Assembly (NCBI RefSeq): GCF_000519265.1
Contig: NZ_KI912608.1
Location: forward strand, 3,215,421 to 3,279,420
Origin: Desulfonatronum lacustre DSM 10312
Lineage (GTDB): Bacteria > Desulfobacterota > Desulfovibrionia > Desulfovibrionales > Desulfonatronaceae
Reading direction: 5' to 3'
DNA: 64,000 bases
Positions 45,418 to 54,822 of this stretch are shown in pieces; position 1 is the first letter of the stretch; each line of letters opens with the position of its first letter. Both the position numbers and the translations under genes were made by a program. The notes under the pieces are model-generated. The model saw only the letters and a program-made list of their open reading frames with translations. It did not search any database and had not been told where the DNA came from.

Positions 45418-47121
45418 GTGAAGCGCGATCGCCGTCCCCCCGGCTCACGGGCCATTCCAGAGCAGGAGTGGGGCGGTCGCCTGCCCATGGCCCTGGTCTT
45501 TCCCCAGAAGCCTGCTCTGGCCTATTCCAGCCTGGGATGGCAGGCGGTGCTGGAGTTGTTGCGGTCTCGTCCGACATTGGCCTTGGAGCCGGTGTTCTGG
45601 GATCCGGACCGGCATGAGTTGGTCCGGCCCTTTGGAAAACGCGGACTGGACGCCTTTGGCGTCGTGGCCTTCAGTCTGACCTACGAGTTCGATTACCTCC
45701 ATCTGTTCCGTATCCTGACGGCGTCCGGGATCGCCCCCGACGCCGCGCGACGCCCCTCCTGGCCACTGGTCATGGCCGGAGGGGCGCTCGCGTTTATGAA
45801 TCCCGCTCCCATCGCCCCCAGCGTGGATCTGTTCTGGGTGGGGGAGGCCGAGGCAGGGCTGGTCGACTGTCTGGAGGTCCTGGCTGAAGCGTATGTCCGA
45901 AACGCTTCCCGTGATGACGCTCTGGACTTGATCGCGGCCATGCCCGGGGTCTACGTTCCCGGAAAGAGCACGTTGCCCGTGCATCGAGCCGTGCATCTGC
46001 ATCCCTCGTACCTGGGTGGACTGGAAGCCCCGGTCAGTTCCTGCTTCATTACTCCGGACGCCGTGTTCCGGGACACCCTGCTGTTGGAGGTCAATCGTGG
46101 CTGTCCGCACGGTTGCCGATTTTGCGCAGCGGGATACGTGTACCGTCCACCCAGAATGGCTTCCCTGGACGACCTCCAGGAAATCGTGCTGCGCAAGCGG
46201 CCACGTAAAGTGGGGCTCGTGGGCACGGCCCTGACGGACTGGCCGGATCTGGGGCGTTTTCTCGCCTGGCTTGGCGAGCAAAAAGTGGACGTCTCCCTGT
46301 CCTCCTTGCGGGCCGAGGGACTGACCGAAGAGCTGCTGGACATCTTGCGCGCCCTGGGAACGCGTACGATCACCCTGGCACTGGAGGGAGCAAGCCGGAC
46401 GTTGCGGGACTCGATGAACAAACATGTTCGAGAAGAGGCTTTTCTGCGGACCGTGGAACGCCTCTCCCGCAAGGGGTTCAATCATCTGAAAATTTATTTG
46501 CTGGTCGGTTGGCCGGGAGAGACCGACGCGGACTGGGAAGAGTTTGGTCTGTTTCTGCGGGAAGTGGACCAGGCTCGGACTACTGGTGGCGGGCGAGGGA
46601 AAACCAACCTGAAGCTGATCACCCTGGGACTGGGCTGCCTGGTGCCCAAACCCTGGACGCCCTTGCAATGGGCGGCCATGGCCGATGAACAGGCCTTCAA
46701 GGATCGAGTATCCCAAATCCGTAAGGCGACCAAAAGCATGACCGGGGTACAAGTCCGCTCGGACGCGCCGGGGCTGGCCAGGATTCAAGGACTCTTGGCC
46801 CGAGGCGACGAGCGGGTCCACGAGTTGATCCGACTTGCCGCCGGCCAGAAAGGTCGCGAGCTGGAGGTGTGGACCGCGGCCTTGGCGCAGTGGCCGGGCG
46901 ATCCGGCTTGGTACCTGGACCGGGAACGGGCGCGGGACGAGATTTTTCCGTGGGAAGTGATCGATCCGGGACTGGACCGGGAATATCTGTGGCGGGAATG
47001 GGAGAAGGTTGGGACGCGGCGCACGTCGCCGCCCTGCCCCATGGATTTCGCTCCGGACGGACTTCAGGCGGGGTGCTTGAAGTGCCGCCGTTGCGGGCTG
47101 CAAAAATGGCTTCAGACCTGA
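45418..47121 (+). CDS. Radical SAM protein with B12-binding-like N-terminal region
   Basis: 567 residues from GTG 45418, chosen because CCGGAG lies about 7 bases before it and conserved sequence begins just after (LPMALVFPQKPALAYSSLGW). The open frame continues upstream into ftsZ without family-like sequence. The N-terminal ~200 residues resemble the cobalamin-binding-type region of TIGR03960-like proteins. The radical SAM cluster motif is CPHGCRFC followed by AAGYVYRPPR. Later blocks are TLALEGASRTLR and IYLLVGWPGET. A Cys-rich end (CLKCRRCGLQ) may bind another cluster or zinc. The reaction is unknown. Confidence 0.82.
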   Translation: MKRDRRPPGSRAIPEQEWGGRLPMALVFPQKPALAYSSLGWQAVLELLRSRPTLALEPVFWDPDRHELVRPFGKRGLDAFGVVAFSLTYEFDYLHLFRILTASGIAPDAARRPSWPLVMAGGALAFMNPAPIAPSVDLFWVGEAEAGLVDCLEVLAEAYVRNASRDDALDLIAAMPGVYVPGKSTLPVHRAVHLHPSYLGGLEAPVSSCFITPDAVFRDTLLLEVNRGCPHGCRFCAAGYVYRPPRMASLDDLQEIVLRKRPRKVGLVGTALTDWPDLGRFLAWLGEQKVDVSLSSLRAEGLTEELLDILRALGTRTITLALEGASRTLRDSMNKHVREEAFLRTVERLSRKGFNHLKIYLLVGWPGETDADWEEFGLFLREVDQARTTGGGRGKTNLKLITLGLGCLVPKPWTPLQWAAMADEQAFKDRVSQIRKATKSMTGVQVRSDAPGLARIQGLLARGDERVHELIRLAAGQKGRELEVWTAALAQWPGDPAWYLDRERARDEIFPWEVIDPGLDREYLWREWEKVGTRRTSPPCPMDFAPDGLQAGCLKCRRCGLQKWLQT

Positions 47122-47136
47122 AGCCGACTACACGCC

Positions 47137-47358
47137 TCAGGAAAAACCCCTTCCCGGAGTACAGCCGGAAGTTGGAGCAAAGCCGGAGGATGATGCTTCG
47201 GAGGACCGTCCAGATGTGGATGCACGGCAGACGGACATAACTTTTACGGCTTGTCCCGAACCACACTTCGGACAGGGCTTGGCTTCCTGGTCCGAAAGCC
47301 GGGTCAGTTCCTCGAAAACATGGTTGCATTGGGGACATGCGTATTCGAAAATGGGCAT
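47137..47358 (-). CDS. FmdB-family zinc-ribbon protein
   Basis: 73 residues. MPIFEYACPQCNHVFEEL followed by PCPKCGSG is the FmdB/CxxC-CxxC ribbon. The tail is Ser/Gly/Pro-rich and disordered. Regulatory or assembly roles are proposed for the family, without proof. It is transcribed towards the radical SAM gene, 15 bases from its stop. Confidence 0.88.
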   Translation of the reverse strand: MPIFEYACPQCNHVFEELTRLSDQEAKPCPKCGSGQAVKVMSVCRASTSGRSSEASSSGFAPTSGCTPGRGFS

Positions 47359-47483
47359 GGAGTTGCTCCTTGGGATTGAGAGTTTTGTTGGATTGCGTCG
47401 CGTCTGACTCCAGGATGTTTACGCAGCAGGCTCGGATGTCAAGTAACGCTCAAAGGATGATCCGGCGTTGACGAGGTTTCGGC

Positions 47484-49112
47484 ATGCGTCTTTGCGTCAT
47501 TAATTGTGCACTGCAAAATGAATTGCAATCCCTGGGGAACACGGTTCTGGGGCTGCATCCCAAACCCGGAATTCACGATCTGCCCCGCCTGCTGGAAGAG
47601 CATCGCTTTGAGCCGGACGTGGTGATTCAACAGGAAAGTCTTGGTCCGCGCGTGCTTCTGAAGGGCCTGGAGAACATTTCCGGGCTCAAGGTCTTCTGGT
47701 CCATCGACACCCATTTGAACGCCTTCTGGCAGATGGAGTACGTCCGTCTGTTCGATTTGGCCTGCTCCACGCAGCGGAACTGGAGCGAGTATCTGCACAA
47801 GCAGACCAACGTCCCGGCATTCTGGCTGCCCTGGTTCGGACGTCGCCTGCCTTGGAAGGGGTGGAATCAGCGTCAGCGGGCGGTCTGTTTCGTGGGCCGA
47901 GTGACCGAGCATCGCCCTTCCCGCAAGCGATTCGTCGATTTTTTACGCCGCGAGTTCCAGATGGAGCTGGTCCAGGACGTCTCTTTTCAACAAATGCTGG
48001 AGGTCTACCGGGAAGCGCGGTTGGCGCCCAACGAGTCCATTTTCGGGGAAATCAATTTCCGGTTGTTCGAGGCCGCGTCCTGCGGCTGTCTCGTGCTCAA
48101 TCCTTCCGGGATTCCAGGGCTGGAAGAGACCTTTCTTCCGGACAGGGAAATCGGGGTATTCAGCCACGCCCTGGAACTCAAGTCCAAGGTCAACCATTAC
48201 TCTCGGAATCAAGGCCTGGCAGAGCAAATGGCCAAGGCGGCCTGGGCCAGGATCCAGGAGGAGCATCTGGCGATCCATCGCGCTCAAAAGCTGCTTGAGG
48301 CAGTGACCCAGGCCACGGGTCGGTCATCAAGCCGACCCGAACCTCCAGCGCTGTCGTGGGCCTTGACGCTGTACCGATTGTGGCAGGCTCGGCGGGTGCC
48401 CATAGCCACGGAAGTCTTGGAGAATCAGCTATTGGCTCTGCCGGAATCCCCTCGCAAGCGCGAAGCCTTGTTAGGGTTCTGGCTGGGAACGAATCGACGG
48501 GATCTGGTTCTTCACGACCTCATGACATTGCTGCAGCCCGACATCGCTTATGGAAACGAACCGTCGTTGGCGAGGAACGCCTCCCTTGCTGCTTTGCATT
48601 TGGGAGAGTTTACCCTGGCTACCGCCTTCTGGATGCGCTACCGGAAATCTACCGGACGCATGGCCAAGAAGCCGCTTACGCCTCATCGACTTTACCTGGA
48701 GTGGTCACGCGAAATGATGCGGGATGATTATCGAGTGCGCCGCGGATTTGTGTACGACCACGAGCGCCAGATCCCGGAGTCCGCCCTGGAGTGTCTGATT
48801 ATGGGCCACCGTCTCAATCCTCATGATATGGACATCTGCAAAGCCATGGATGCTCTTTTGCAAAAAGAACCCGGGTTTGAGCCGACTCGCTTGGCTCTGC
48901 TGTCCCACGTGACCCTGCACCAGCCCCTCAACTGGCAGGCAGGGCTGAAACTGGGTCTGGTCAACCTCCAGGACTTCAGGCTAGAACAAGGTCTGGAAGA
49001 GCTGCTTCTGGCCGCTTCAAGGGCTGAGGAGCAGGGTGAATCACGAAAATTCAACAACGCCCTGGCTGCGGCCGATCCGGACGGCTCGATCCGCGCGACT
49101 TTGAATCTTTAA
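47484..49112 (+). CDS. CgeB-like glycosyltransferase with long C-terminal helical region
   Basis: 542 residues. The N-terminal part (about 1-280) fits the CgeB/YkvP glycosyltransferase type: VFWSIDTHLNAFWQ, VCFVGRVTEHRPSRKRFVD, GEINFRLFEAASCGCLVLNP and the terminal IQEEHLAIHRAQKLL. The C-terminal ~250 residues are helical and repeat-like (ESALECLIMGHRLNPHDMD), perhaps TPR-like. Acceptor unknown; cell-surface or flagellin glycosylation would be typical. recN begins about 35 bases later. Confidence 0.78.
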   Translation: MRLCVINCALQNELQSLGNTVLGLHPKPGIHDLPRLLEEHRFEPDVVIQQESLGPRVLLKGLENISGLKVFWSIDTHLNAFWQMEYVRLFDLACSTQRNWSEYLHKQTNVPAFWLPWFGRRLPWKGWNQRQRAVCFVGRVTEHRPSRKRFVDFLRREFQMELVQDVSFQQMLEVYREARLAPNESIFGEINFRLFEAASCGCLVLNPSGIPGLEETFLPDREIGVFSHALELKSKVNHYSRNQGLAEQMAKAAWARIQEEHLAIHRAQKLLEAVTQATGRSSSRPEPPALSWALTLYRLWQARRVPIATEVLENQLLALPESPRKREALLGFWLGTNRRDLVLHDLMTLLQPDIAYGNEPSLARNASLAALHLGEFTLATAFWMRYRKSTGRMAKKPLTPHRLYLEWSREMMRDDYRVRRGFVYDHERQIPESALECLIMGHRLNPHDMDICKAMDALLQKEPGFEPTRLALLSHVTLHQPLNWQAGLKLGLVNLQDFRLEQGLEELLLAASRAEEQGESRKFNNALAAADPDGSIRATLNL

Positions 49113-49146
49113 CCCGGTGCGGAGCGATTATCCGTTCCTCTTTCCC

Positions 49147-50784
49147 ATGCTTGAACTGCTACGCATCCGCAACCTCGCCCTGATCGACGATCTGGAACTG
49201 GAATTCGGCCCCGGCTTGAACGTGATCACCGGAGAAACCGGGGCCGGCAAGTCGTTCATTCTCCGCGCCCTGGATTTCCTTCTGGGAGAGAAGCTGGCCG
49301 TGAATCTCGTTCGTCCGGGCCATGACAAGGCCCGGGTGGAGGCGGTCTTCGCGGGCGGAGAGAACGGCTCCTCCGCCGAAACGGTGATCCGTCGCGAACT
49401 GTCCGCGCAATCCGGTCGCTCCCGTGTCTGGGTCAACGACGAGTTGGCCTCTCAAGACGGTCTGAAACGGCTGCGTTCCAGGTTGATCCTGCACGCCAGC
49501 CAGCACTCCCAGCAGCAACTCCGTCTGCCGTCCTTTCATGCCCGCCTGCTGGACCGGTTCCTGGAGCAGCCGGAACTGGTCAGGGAAAAGGATCGCCGCT
49601 TGGCCGCGTTGTCCACCCTGGTGGATCGCCAACGCGAACTGGAGGAGCGCTTGCGGGGCTTGCGGGATCGCAAGGATCTCCTGGAATACCAACGCTCGGA
49701 GATCGCCAAGGTCGACCCCAGGCCCGAGGAGGAGGAGGAACTGGAGGCGCGCAAACAAGTCCTGCGCGACCAGGCCCAAGCCCAGCAACACGTCGATTCA
49801 GCCATAGAGCTGCTTTGCACTCCGGATACCGGGCTGCACGACGCCCTGGGCAAGTTGCGCAAGGCCGTGCTGAACCTGGAGAATGCGGGTTCGCCGCGGA
49901 TTTTGGAGACGGTCTCGGAGGTTGAGGGGGAGTCAAGCGAAACGGCTCCAGAGACGGTATCCGATGCCGAAGCGCTGCTTCAGTTCGGCGAGCACCTCCA
50001 CGATTTGGAGCGCCGCCTGCGCGGCATGGCCAGGACCCAGACCGCCCAGGGCGAGCTGGAGTCCATCGAGGCCCGACTCTGGGATCTCTCTCAACTTAAA
50101 CGCAAATTGAAACGACCGCTGGAGGAAATCGTCCGGCTCAAGGAGGAAGTGGACGCCAACCTCTCCTATCTGGACGCTTCGGGGTTGGACCTGAAGCAGT
50201 TGGAGCGCGACATCGACCAGGCGCGAAACGATCTGGCCGGAACCCTGGCCGCCCTGGACGAGGATCGACGGCGTACCGCCACGGACGTCGGAGGCCGCTT
50301 GGGCCGGGACTTGCGGGAATTGGGCTTTTCCGAACATCTGAATATCGAATTCACCTTCGCCCCCCTGGAAATCTTTCCCGGGCTGACCGAACACCGCCCC
50401 CGGCTGCTCTGGGCCCCCAACCCGGGCCAGCCTTTCCAGCCCCTGGAGGAAATCGCCTCCGGCGGCGAACTGTCCCGCGTACTCCTGGCGATCATCGGCC
50501 TGATGGCCGACGCGGACAATCCGACCCTGATCTTCGACGAAGTGGACGCCGGCATCGGCGGCATGACCCTGAACAAGGTCGGTGACCGCCTGCGCTCCCT
50601 GGCCGCGGTGCAGCAAGTTCTGGTGATCACCCACTGGCCGCAGCTTGCGGCCCAGGGCGACATGCACTTCCAGGTCCGCAAGGAAGTGGTGGACGGGGCT
50701 ACCTTTACCCGCTGCACGGCCCTGGAAGGGGCGGAACGGGAAGAGGAGTTGCGGCGGATGACCGGTGGCGGATGGAAAGCATAG
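49147..50784 (+). CDS. recN: DNA repair ATPase RecN
   Basis: 545 residues, SMC-like. Walker A GETGAGKSF near residue 29, coiled-coil arms (about 150-370, EEEEELEARKQVLRDQAQAQ), ABC signature ASGGELSRVLLAI and Walker B TLIFDEVDAGIGG. It acts in double-strand break repair. I chose ATG 49147 (MLELLRIRN) by family alignment; no good ribosome-binding site precedes it, and an upstream GTG at 49117 would add ten residues. Confidence 0.95.
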   Translation: MLELLRIRNLALIDDLELEFGPGLNVITGETGAGKSFILRALDFLLGEKLAVNLVRPGHDKARVEAVFAGGENGSSAETVIRRELSAQSGRSRVWVNDELASQDGLKRLRSRLILHASQHSQQQLRLPSFHARLLDRFLEQPELVREKDRRLAALSTLVDRQRELEERLRGLRDRKDLLEYQRSEIAKVDPRPEEEEELEARKQVLRDQAQAQQHVDSAIELLCTPDTGLHDALGKLRKAVLNLENAGSPRILETVSEVEGESSETAPETVSDAEALLQFGEHLHDLERRLRGMARTQTAQGELESIEARLWDLSQLKRKLKRPLEEIVRLKEEVDANLSYLDASGLDLKQLERDIDQARNDLAGTLAALDEDRRRTATDVGGRLGRDLRELGFSEHLNIEFTFAPLEIFPGLTEHRPRLLWAPNPGQPFQPLEEIASGGELSRVLLAIIGLMADADNPTLIFDEVDAGIGGMTLNKVGDRLRSLAAVQQVLVITHWPQLAAQGDMHFQVRKEVVDGATFTRCTALEGAEREEELRRMTGGGWKA

Positions 50785-50813
50785 CGGCTTTTCTCACTCC
50801 AGTGGTCAATACA

Positions 50814-51176
50814 TTAAAAACATTGTGAAGGATTTTTACCCAACCGGCAATTCCAGAGTAAGAGCATTTCATCCGAATTCGCGTTGTAAAAATAATCTGC
50901 GGTCATGGCTTTCTCCTGGCTGTCCGTCATGGGCCAGGACATCGGCACATCATCCCTGTTCGACCAAAACATGATCCTGCAATATTCTCCTTGCGTACAG
51001 ATTTGCTTGATTGCATCGAGATACACGTTCTCATCCGCCTCTTTTTCTTTTGCGACGACGACAAATTCCATCATCCCCCGACTTTTGATCTTTTCCCAGT
51101 CTTGCGCGTGTCCTGCCGAAAGAAGCAAGAGAAAAAGCGCGATTGTCAGAATCCAGTATTTGAAAATGGCAAACAT
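50814..51176 (-). CDS. Small secreted protein of unknown function
   Basis: 120 residues. Signal peptide of about 24 residues (YWILTIALFLLLLSAGHA, cleavage before QDW). The mature part has three cysteines (ICTQGEYC..., WNCRL) plus a C-terminal Cys, allowing disulfides. No family recognised. The base composition is clearly AT-richer than the neighbouring recN, which hints at acquisition or relaxed constraint. It lies between recN (convergent) and tatC (same strand). Confidence 0.65.
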   Translation of the reverse strand: MFAIFKYWILTIALFLLLLSAGHAQDWEKIKSRGMMEFVVVAKEKEADENVYLDAIKQICTQGEYCRIMFWSNRDDVPMSWPMTDSQEKAMTADYFYNANSDEMLLLWNCRLGKNPSQCF

Positions 51177-51254
51177 GATATTCTCACTTCGCTGTTTGTT
51201 CGGTAAGAAACGCTGCTTAATTGGGAAATCGCTCGTTGCATGGAGACGCGTTCT

Positions 51255-52040
51255 TCATGCCCCCACCTGAATGTCCAATGTTGATAGTTTTTTTTCCCTG
51301 CCGAACGCGAGAGCCACATAGATGCTGATCTCGTAAAGGATTATGAGCGGCACGGCCATCAATATTTGGGTAACGCCGTCCGGTGGAGTCAAAATGGCGC
51401 CCACAATAAAAGCAAGAAGTATGGCGTACTTGCGTTTTTTGCGTAAATAATCGGCCGTAACCAACCCCAGTCTGGCCAGGAAGAAAATGAATAGGGGCAG
51501 TTCGAAAATCACGCCAAAGGCCAGGAGCAGTTTTACGGAAAAGCTGAAATATTCACGCAGGCCAGGCATGGGTTTGATCGCATCGTCCGCAAAACCCATG
51601 AAAAACTCAAACCCGAAAGGAAAAACGATAAAATATCCGAAGAGGGCTCCGCTGACAAAGAACACCGCCGAGAGGACAGCAATGAGAACGATGTGTTTTT
51701 GTTCCGATTCGTACAACCCCGGAGTGATGAATCGCCAAATCTGGTAAGAAATATAAGGGCTGACCAGAAAGAGACCCGCCACAAAGGCGACCTTTACATG
51801 GGTGAAGAATGCTTCGGGCAGGGATGTGTATATCAGATGACTTTCCAGGGGCATGACTTCAAGCAAGGGAGCCGTCATCAGCTTGAAGAGATCCTGGGAA
51901 AAGGCGTAGCAGACCAGAAATCCGAAAATGGCGGCGATGACGGATTTGATCAGACGGTTGCGCAGATCCTCCAGATGGTCCGTGAGCCGGACTTCTTTCA
52001 ATTTTTCTTTCGGATCAGATGACTGAAGCGTTCTGTTCAT
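51255..52040 (-). CDS. tatC: Twin-arginine translocase subunit TatC
   Basis: 261 residues with six membrane segments. Receptor subunit of the Tat pathway for folded proteins. LTDHLEDLRNRL at the N terminus binds the twin-arginine signal region; SLPEAFFTHVKVA and PLIILYEISIYVA are typical. I chose the ATG at 52040 (MNRTLQSSDPKEKLKE) because GGAG lies about 9 bases upstream and the length then matches the family; the frame is open 48 codons further. No tatA or tatB is adjacent. The DNA is AT-richer than most of the window. Confidence 0.94.
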   Translation of the reverse strand: MNRTLQSSDPKEKLKEVRLTDHLEDLRNRLIKSVIAAIFGFLVCYAFSQDLFKLMTAPLLEVMPLESHLIYTSLPEAFFTHVKVAFVAGLFLVSPYISYQIWRFITPGLYESEQKHIVLIAVLSAVFFVSGALFGYFIVFPFGFEFFMGFADDAIKPMPGLREYFSFSVKLLLAFGVIFELPLFIFFLARLGLVTADYLRKKRKYAILLAFIVGAILTPPDGVTQILMAVPLIILYEISIYVALAFGREKKLSTLDIQVGA

Positions 52041-52680
52041 ACGCTTGGACTCCGCTCTGGATTGTCGGTTCGCACGAGCTTCCGCTTGTGCGGAGAATGC
52101 GGGTATGGATTCTCCCTGTTCCGAGCGAGTCATCCATAACGTGACATTTCGGTTCCCGAATCCGTATTTTAATGCCAGTCTCAAAAGACCGGACGATGCA
52201 GGAAGGTGTGGATTCCAGATGGAGAATCTAAGGGGCGGCGAGATCGGTAAATATTTTGCCTGGGAGGGAGAACTGAAGCGCGATATTCAACTTTTCCAGC
52301 TCAGTATTGATGACGGAGAGAAATGTCGAGGGGTTGTCGTGAGACATGGAGAGTATGCCTTTGCCTTCCAGTAAAGAAGGAGATTTGCGGCGGATCTCGG
52401 CGGAAGAATTACGGTAGAAAAGATGGACCTTTTTTTGCCATATGTCAAGAGAACTCACAGAGGGTTCATATCTACGTCAAAGTTTTCTAAACTATTGGAA
52501 TGTCGAAGGGCGTCTCGGAAAGTGACTTTTTTCTTGTCGACCAACAACGCCCTTTTCTTTTCCTGAGAGTTCAAAATATCTTTGAGCTTTGGGAAGAGAT
52601 ACGGTAAACTTTCCATCCATGGCCCGATTCCTCCGATATTTCCTCGTCACGACTGAACCCTGAATAGAAGGAGAGCCCTC
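52041..52680. other. 640-base intergenic region with transaldolase promoter
   Basis: AT-richer stretch between divergent tatC and tal. A sigma-70-like promoter for tal is visible: TTGAGC (52582-52587), 17-base spacer, TAAACT (52605-52610), then GAAGGAGAG just before the ATG. An open frame of 76 codons on the minus strand (52228-52458, GTG start) has no recognisable similarity or good start site, and I do not call it. I see no tatA/B remnant. Confidence 0.5.
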
Positions 52681-53640
52681 ATGCCCAATCTTTTGGATCA
52701 GCTCAAGGCCCATTCCACCGTCGTCGCGGACACGGGTGATTTTGCCAGCATCAAGGAGTACCAGCCCCAGGACGCCACCACCAACCCCAGCCTGATTCTC
52801 AAGGCCGCCGGGATGAAGGAGTATGGGGAGATGGTGGACGGGGTCATTGCCCGAGCCCGGGATGAAGCCGGATCGACGGAAGCGTTTCTGGCCGAGGCCG
52901 TGGACAAGCTGTTTGTGGCCTTTGGCGTGGAAATCCTGAAAATCGTGCCGGGGCGCGTTTCCACCGAGGTGGACGCCCGGTTGAGCTTCGACGTGCAGGG
53001 TTCGGTGGACAAGGCCAGACGTTTGATAGAGCTGTACGAGCGAGCCGGAGTGGATCGGGAACGGGTGTTGATTAAGCTGTCCAGCACCTGGGAAGGGATC
53101 GTTGCCGCCAAAATCCTGGCCAAGGAAGGCATTCGCTGCAACATGACCCTGCTGTTTTCCTTCGCCCAGGCCGTGGCCTGCGCCGAGGCCGGGGTGCAGC
53201 TGATTTCCCCCTTCGTGGGCCGGATCATGGATTGGTACAAGAAGCATGAGGGCAAGGACGGATATGCTCCTCAGGACGATCCCGGCGTGCACTCCGTGAC
53301 GCGGATCTACAACTACTACAAAAAACACGACTACCCCACAGAGATCATGGGGGCCAGCTTCCGCAACGCCGGGGAGATTCTGGAACTGACCGGCTGCGAC
53401 CTGCTGACCATCAGCCCGGATCTGCTTCGGGAACTGCATGACGGCCAAGGCACGCTGGAGCGCAAGCTGAGTCCCGAGTCGGCGCGGAGCCTCGGGGAAG
53501 AGAAGCTGTCCCTGGATGAAAAAGCCTTCCGTTGGATGCTCAACGAGGACCAGATGGCCACGGAAAAACTCTCCGACGGCATCCGGCTGTTCGCGGCGGA
53601 TGCGATCAAGCTGGAGCGGATGATTCAGGACAAGGGCTGA
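52681..53640 (+). CDS. tal: Transaldolase
   Basis: 319 residues, TalB-type length. Transfers a dihydroxyacetone unit in the non-oxidative pentose phosphate pathway. [15 protein letters not shown] at the N terminus, the Schiff-base lysine in [11 protein letters not shown] (about residue 132), [12 protein letters not shown] and [12 protein letters not shown]. It has its own promoter about 75 bases upstream and stands alone. Confidence 0.96.
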   Translation: MPNLLDQLKAHSTVVADTGDFASIKEYQPQDATTNPSLILKAAGMKEYGEMVDGVIARARDEAGSTEAFLAEAVDKLFVAFGVEILKIVPGRVSTEVDARLSFDVQGSVDKARRLIELYERAGVDRERVLIKLSSTWEGIVAAKILAKEGIRCNMTLLFSFAQAVACAEAGVQLISPFVGRIMDWYKKHEGKDGYAPQDDPGVHSVTRIYNYYKKHDYPTEIMGASFRNAGEILELTGCDLLTISPDLLRELHDGQGTLERKLSPESARSLGEEKLSLDEKAFRWMLNEDQMATEKLSDGIRLFAADAIKLERMIQDKG

Positions 53641-53664
53641 CTTTGTAAAAAAACGGCGGCAACA

Positions 53665-53689
53665 GAGGGGCGTACGCTATACGCCCCTC
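53665..53689 (-). terminator. Terminator between convergent tal and era
   Basis: Perfect 10-bp stem GAGGGGCGTA / TACGCCCCTC with loop CGCTA. Reading leftward, a run of seven T follows after a further ~12 bases, so it best serves era; it may also act on tal. Confidence 0.65.
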
Positions 53690-53693
53690 CCTC

Positions 53694-54707
53694 TCAAAAC
53701 CTTCCCAGCCCCTCCATGATCTCTCCATCCGGGGCTGAGCCGAAGCCCAGGGAGAGGAGGAAGCGTTCGTCCTCGCTCCATCTGGACCGGATCTTGACCC
53801 AGAGTTCCAGATAGACCTGGGTTCCCAGCAATTCTTCCAGTTCCAACCGGGCGTTTTGTCCGATCTGCTTCAGGTTGCGGCCTTGCTTGCCGATGACCAT
53901 GGCCTTGTGGCTGTCCCGCTCCACGAAGATCACGGCGTGGATGCGGGTCAGGCCGGGCTTGCTCGTGTCGTCCCAATTTTCGATGTCCACCGCGGTCCGG
54001 TAGGGCAGTTCCTCGTGGAGATTCAGAAAGAGCTTTTCTCGAATGATTTCCGAGGCCATGAACCGCAGGGGCACGGTGGAAAGCTGGTCCTCGGGAAACA
54101 GCGGCGGGCCCGTGGGCAGGGCCTTGGCGATGCCGGCGATCAGGGTCTCCACGTTTTCCCCGGTGGCCGCGGACAGGGGAATGATCTCGGCTTCCGGCCA
54201 CGTCCCGGCGACCTGCTCCATCAGCGGCAACAGTCGCTTGCGATCCTTGACCTTGTCGATCTTGTTCACCGCGACCAAAAGCGGCTGAGGCAGACGAACC
54301 CGTGAACCGTGCAATGGTTGGAGTTCCTCGGAAAAGAGGTGCGGTCGGCTTGTGTACAGCGCTCCATCCAGGACGATCACGGCCATGTCCGCCCGGGACA
54401 AGGCCTGCCAGGCGGCCTTGAGCAGAAAGGCGTTCATCTTGCCCCGCAGGCGGTGCAGTCCGGGGGTGTCCAGAAACACGACCTGCAAATCGTCCCTGGT
54501 CAGAATCCCGGTGACCTGGTTGCGGGTGGTCTGGGGTTTGGGGCTGACAATGCTCACTTTCTGACCCAGCATGGCGTTGAGCAGGGTGGATTTTCCGGAG
54601 TTGGGAGGGCCGAGCAGGGCCGTCCAGCCGGTCCGGAAGGTATCGATGTCGTGCGCTTGTTTTTCTTTGGTCAGATCATGGGCGAGGGAGGCGTCTTGAT
54701 GGGACAT
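53694..54707 (-). CDS. era: GTPase Era
   Basis: 337 residues. Essential GTPase for 16S rRNA/30S maturation. G1 GPPNSGKSTL at about 33-42, G3 DTPGLH, G4 NKID, G5-like SAATG, and a C-terminal KH domain with IFVERDSHKAMVIGKQGRNLKQIG. I chose the ATG at 54707 (MSHQDASL) with AAAGGAT upstream; the frame is open 20 codons further through a hairpin region. The ~28-residue leader before the G domain is longer than in E. coli Era. Confidence 0.95.
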   Translation of the reverse strand: MSHQDASLAHDLTKEKQAHDIDTFRTGWTALLGPPNSGKSTLLNAMLGQKVSIVSPKPQTTRNQVTGILTRDDLQVVFLDTPGLHRLRGKMNAFLLKAAWQALSRADMAVIVLDGALYTSRPHLFSEELQPLHGSRVRLPQPLLVAVNKIDKVKDRKRLLPLMEQVAGTWPEAEIIPLSAATGENVETLIAGIAKALPTGPPLFPEDQLSTVPLRFMASEIIREKLFLNLHEELPYRTAVDIENWDDTSKPGLTRIHAVIFVERDSHKAMVIGKQGRNLKQIGQNARLELEELLGTQVYLELWVKIRSRWSEDERFLLSLGFGSAPDGEIMEGLGRF

Positions 54708-54730
54708 GGGGTTATCCTTTTGAGAAAATG

Positions 54731-54794
54731 CAGTTATCGGGATCGAAATAGGATTATTGGTGAGCAAACAGTATCGATCCCGATTTCGATACTG
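54731..54794. repeat. Palindrome with ATCGGG hexamers upstream of era
   Basis: ATCGGGATCG (54736-54745) and CGATCCCGAT (54775-54784) form a perfect 10-bp stem, with CAGT/ACTG at the outer ends. The hexamer wording is that of the arms of the MITE-like elements at 9124 and 10999, but the terminal TACTCAGCA sequence is absent. It could be a decayed relative or an independent structure in the era leader. Confidence 0.45.
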
Positions 54795-54822
54795 AAAGAG
54801 AAGCTTCGAATAATAAATCGTG

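Noticed and set aside
52228-52458. 76-codon minus-strand open frame upstream of tatC
   Set aside because: GTG start without a ribosome-binding site and no recognisable similarity; insufficient support.
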